5,170 bases of DNA. Source: Streptomyces lilacinus. Its GTDB lineage: Bacteria; Actinomycetota; Actinomycetes; Streptomycetales; Streptomycetaceae. Shown here piece after piece: positions 5,114 to 5,170 of this stretch. The translations under genes were made by a program, and so were the position numbers. Each line of letters begins with the position of its first letter. The stretch's first letter is position 1. The stretch lies in assembly GCA_000715685.1 (NCBI GenBank), contig KL569484.1, positions 7,808 through 12,977 of the forward strand. Direction: 5' to 3'. Below the pieces are notes generated by a model. That model made no database searches. It was not told the DNA's origin and saw nothing but the letters and a program-made list of their open reading frames with translations.

Positions 5114-5140
5114 GTCTTGATCGTCGAAACGGCTGCGACA

Positions 5141-5170
5141 ATGGAGCGGCTTGTGAATGCCGTCACAAGC
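5141..5170 (+). CDS. Possible 5' end of a divergent gene, cut by the window edge
   Basis: An open plus-strand frame contains ATG 5141 and, in the same frame, GTG 5153. The GTG has GGAG (5143-5146) at an ideal 6-nt distance. Only the first 6 to 10 codons (ending VNAVTS) are in the window, so no product can be named. No good promoter is seen: a TTGATC at 5117-5122 has no well-spaced -10. Support rests on the ribosome binding site and on the space left by the divergent AIM24 operon. Confidence 0.22.
   Translation, partial: MERLVNAVTS
5149..5170. promoter_or_regulatory. Crp/GlxR-like dyad at the window edge
   Basis: GCTTGTGA-N6-TCACAAGC is a perfect 8-bp inverted repeat that contains the full TGTGA-N6-TCACA core (5152-5167) recognised by Crp/GlxR-type regulators in several bacteria, including actinobacteria. 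It ends on the last base, so the dyad may be longer. It is about 125 bp upstream of the AIM24 operon start and overlaps the possible GTG start of a divergent gene, where binding would block that gene. It could also be coincidental coding sequence. Confidence 0.42.

Overview
This is a 5.17 kb, very GC-rich fragment from an actinobacterium, most likely Streptomyces or a close relative. The basis is composition and codon use (third codon positions are almost all G or C in the minus-strand genes), GTG start codons, two promoters laid out for leaderless transcripts, and the gene families present. It is probably a whole short contig from a draft assembly: the first 16 bases are the Tn5/Nextera mosaic-end adapter, not genomic DNA, and the gene next to them is cut off.

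Layout from left to right: (1) adapter remnant, 1-16; (2) the 5' part of a minus-strand gene for a small secreted protein of unknown function, 17-263, preceded by three 10-bp tandem repeats; (3) a divergent intergenic region of about 500 bp, apparently non-coding, with an 18-bp palindrome near its right end; (4) a plus-strand gene for a multi-pass membrane protein of the PAP2/Aur1-like phosphatase-transferase superfamily, 784-2154; (5) a convergent gap holding a strong intrinsic terminator that serves the next gene; (6) a minus-strand MarR-family regulator, 2399-2875, with an AT-rich promoter island; (7) a tightly packed minus-strand operon of three AIM24-family paralogues, 5027 down to 2972, joined by a 1-nt and a 4-nt overlap; (8) the operon's control region, with a candidate leaderless promoter, four helically phased CCGGA elements, and a Crp/GlxR-like dyad at the window edge that may overlap the start of a divergent gene.

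The AIM24 operon is the main biological unit. The overlaps suggest translational coupling and roughly matched amounts of three different members of one fold family, so a hetero-oligomer is a reasonable inference. The third member differs from the other two: it has a Cys/His-rich insertion (CxxxCHHxxH) and a proline-rich C-terminal tail. The MarR gene lies downstream in the same direction but has its own promoter and terminator, so it is probably a separate transcription unit. Nothing in the sequence links the PAP2 gene or the secreted protein functionally to the AIM24 genes. No RNA genes, CRISPR arrays, insertion sequences or phage genes were seen.
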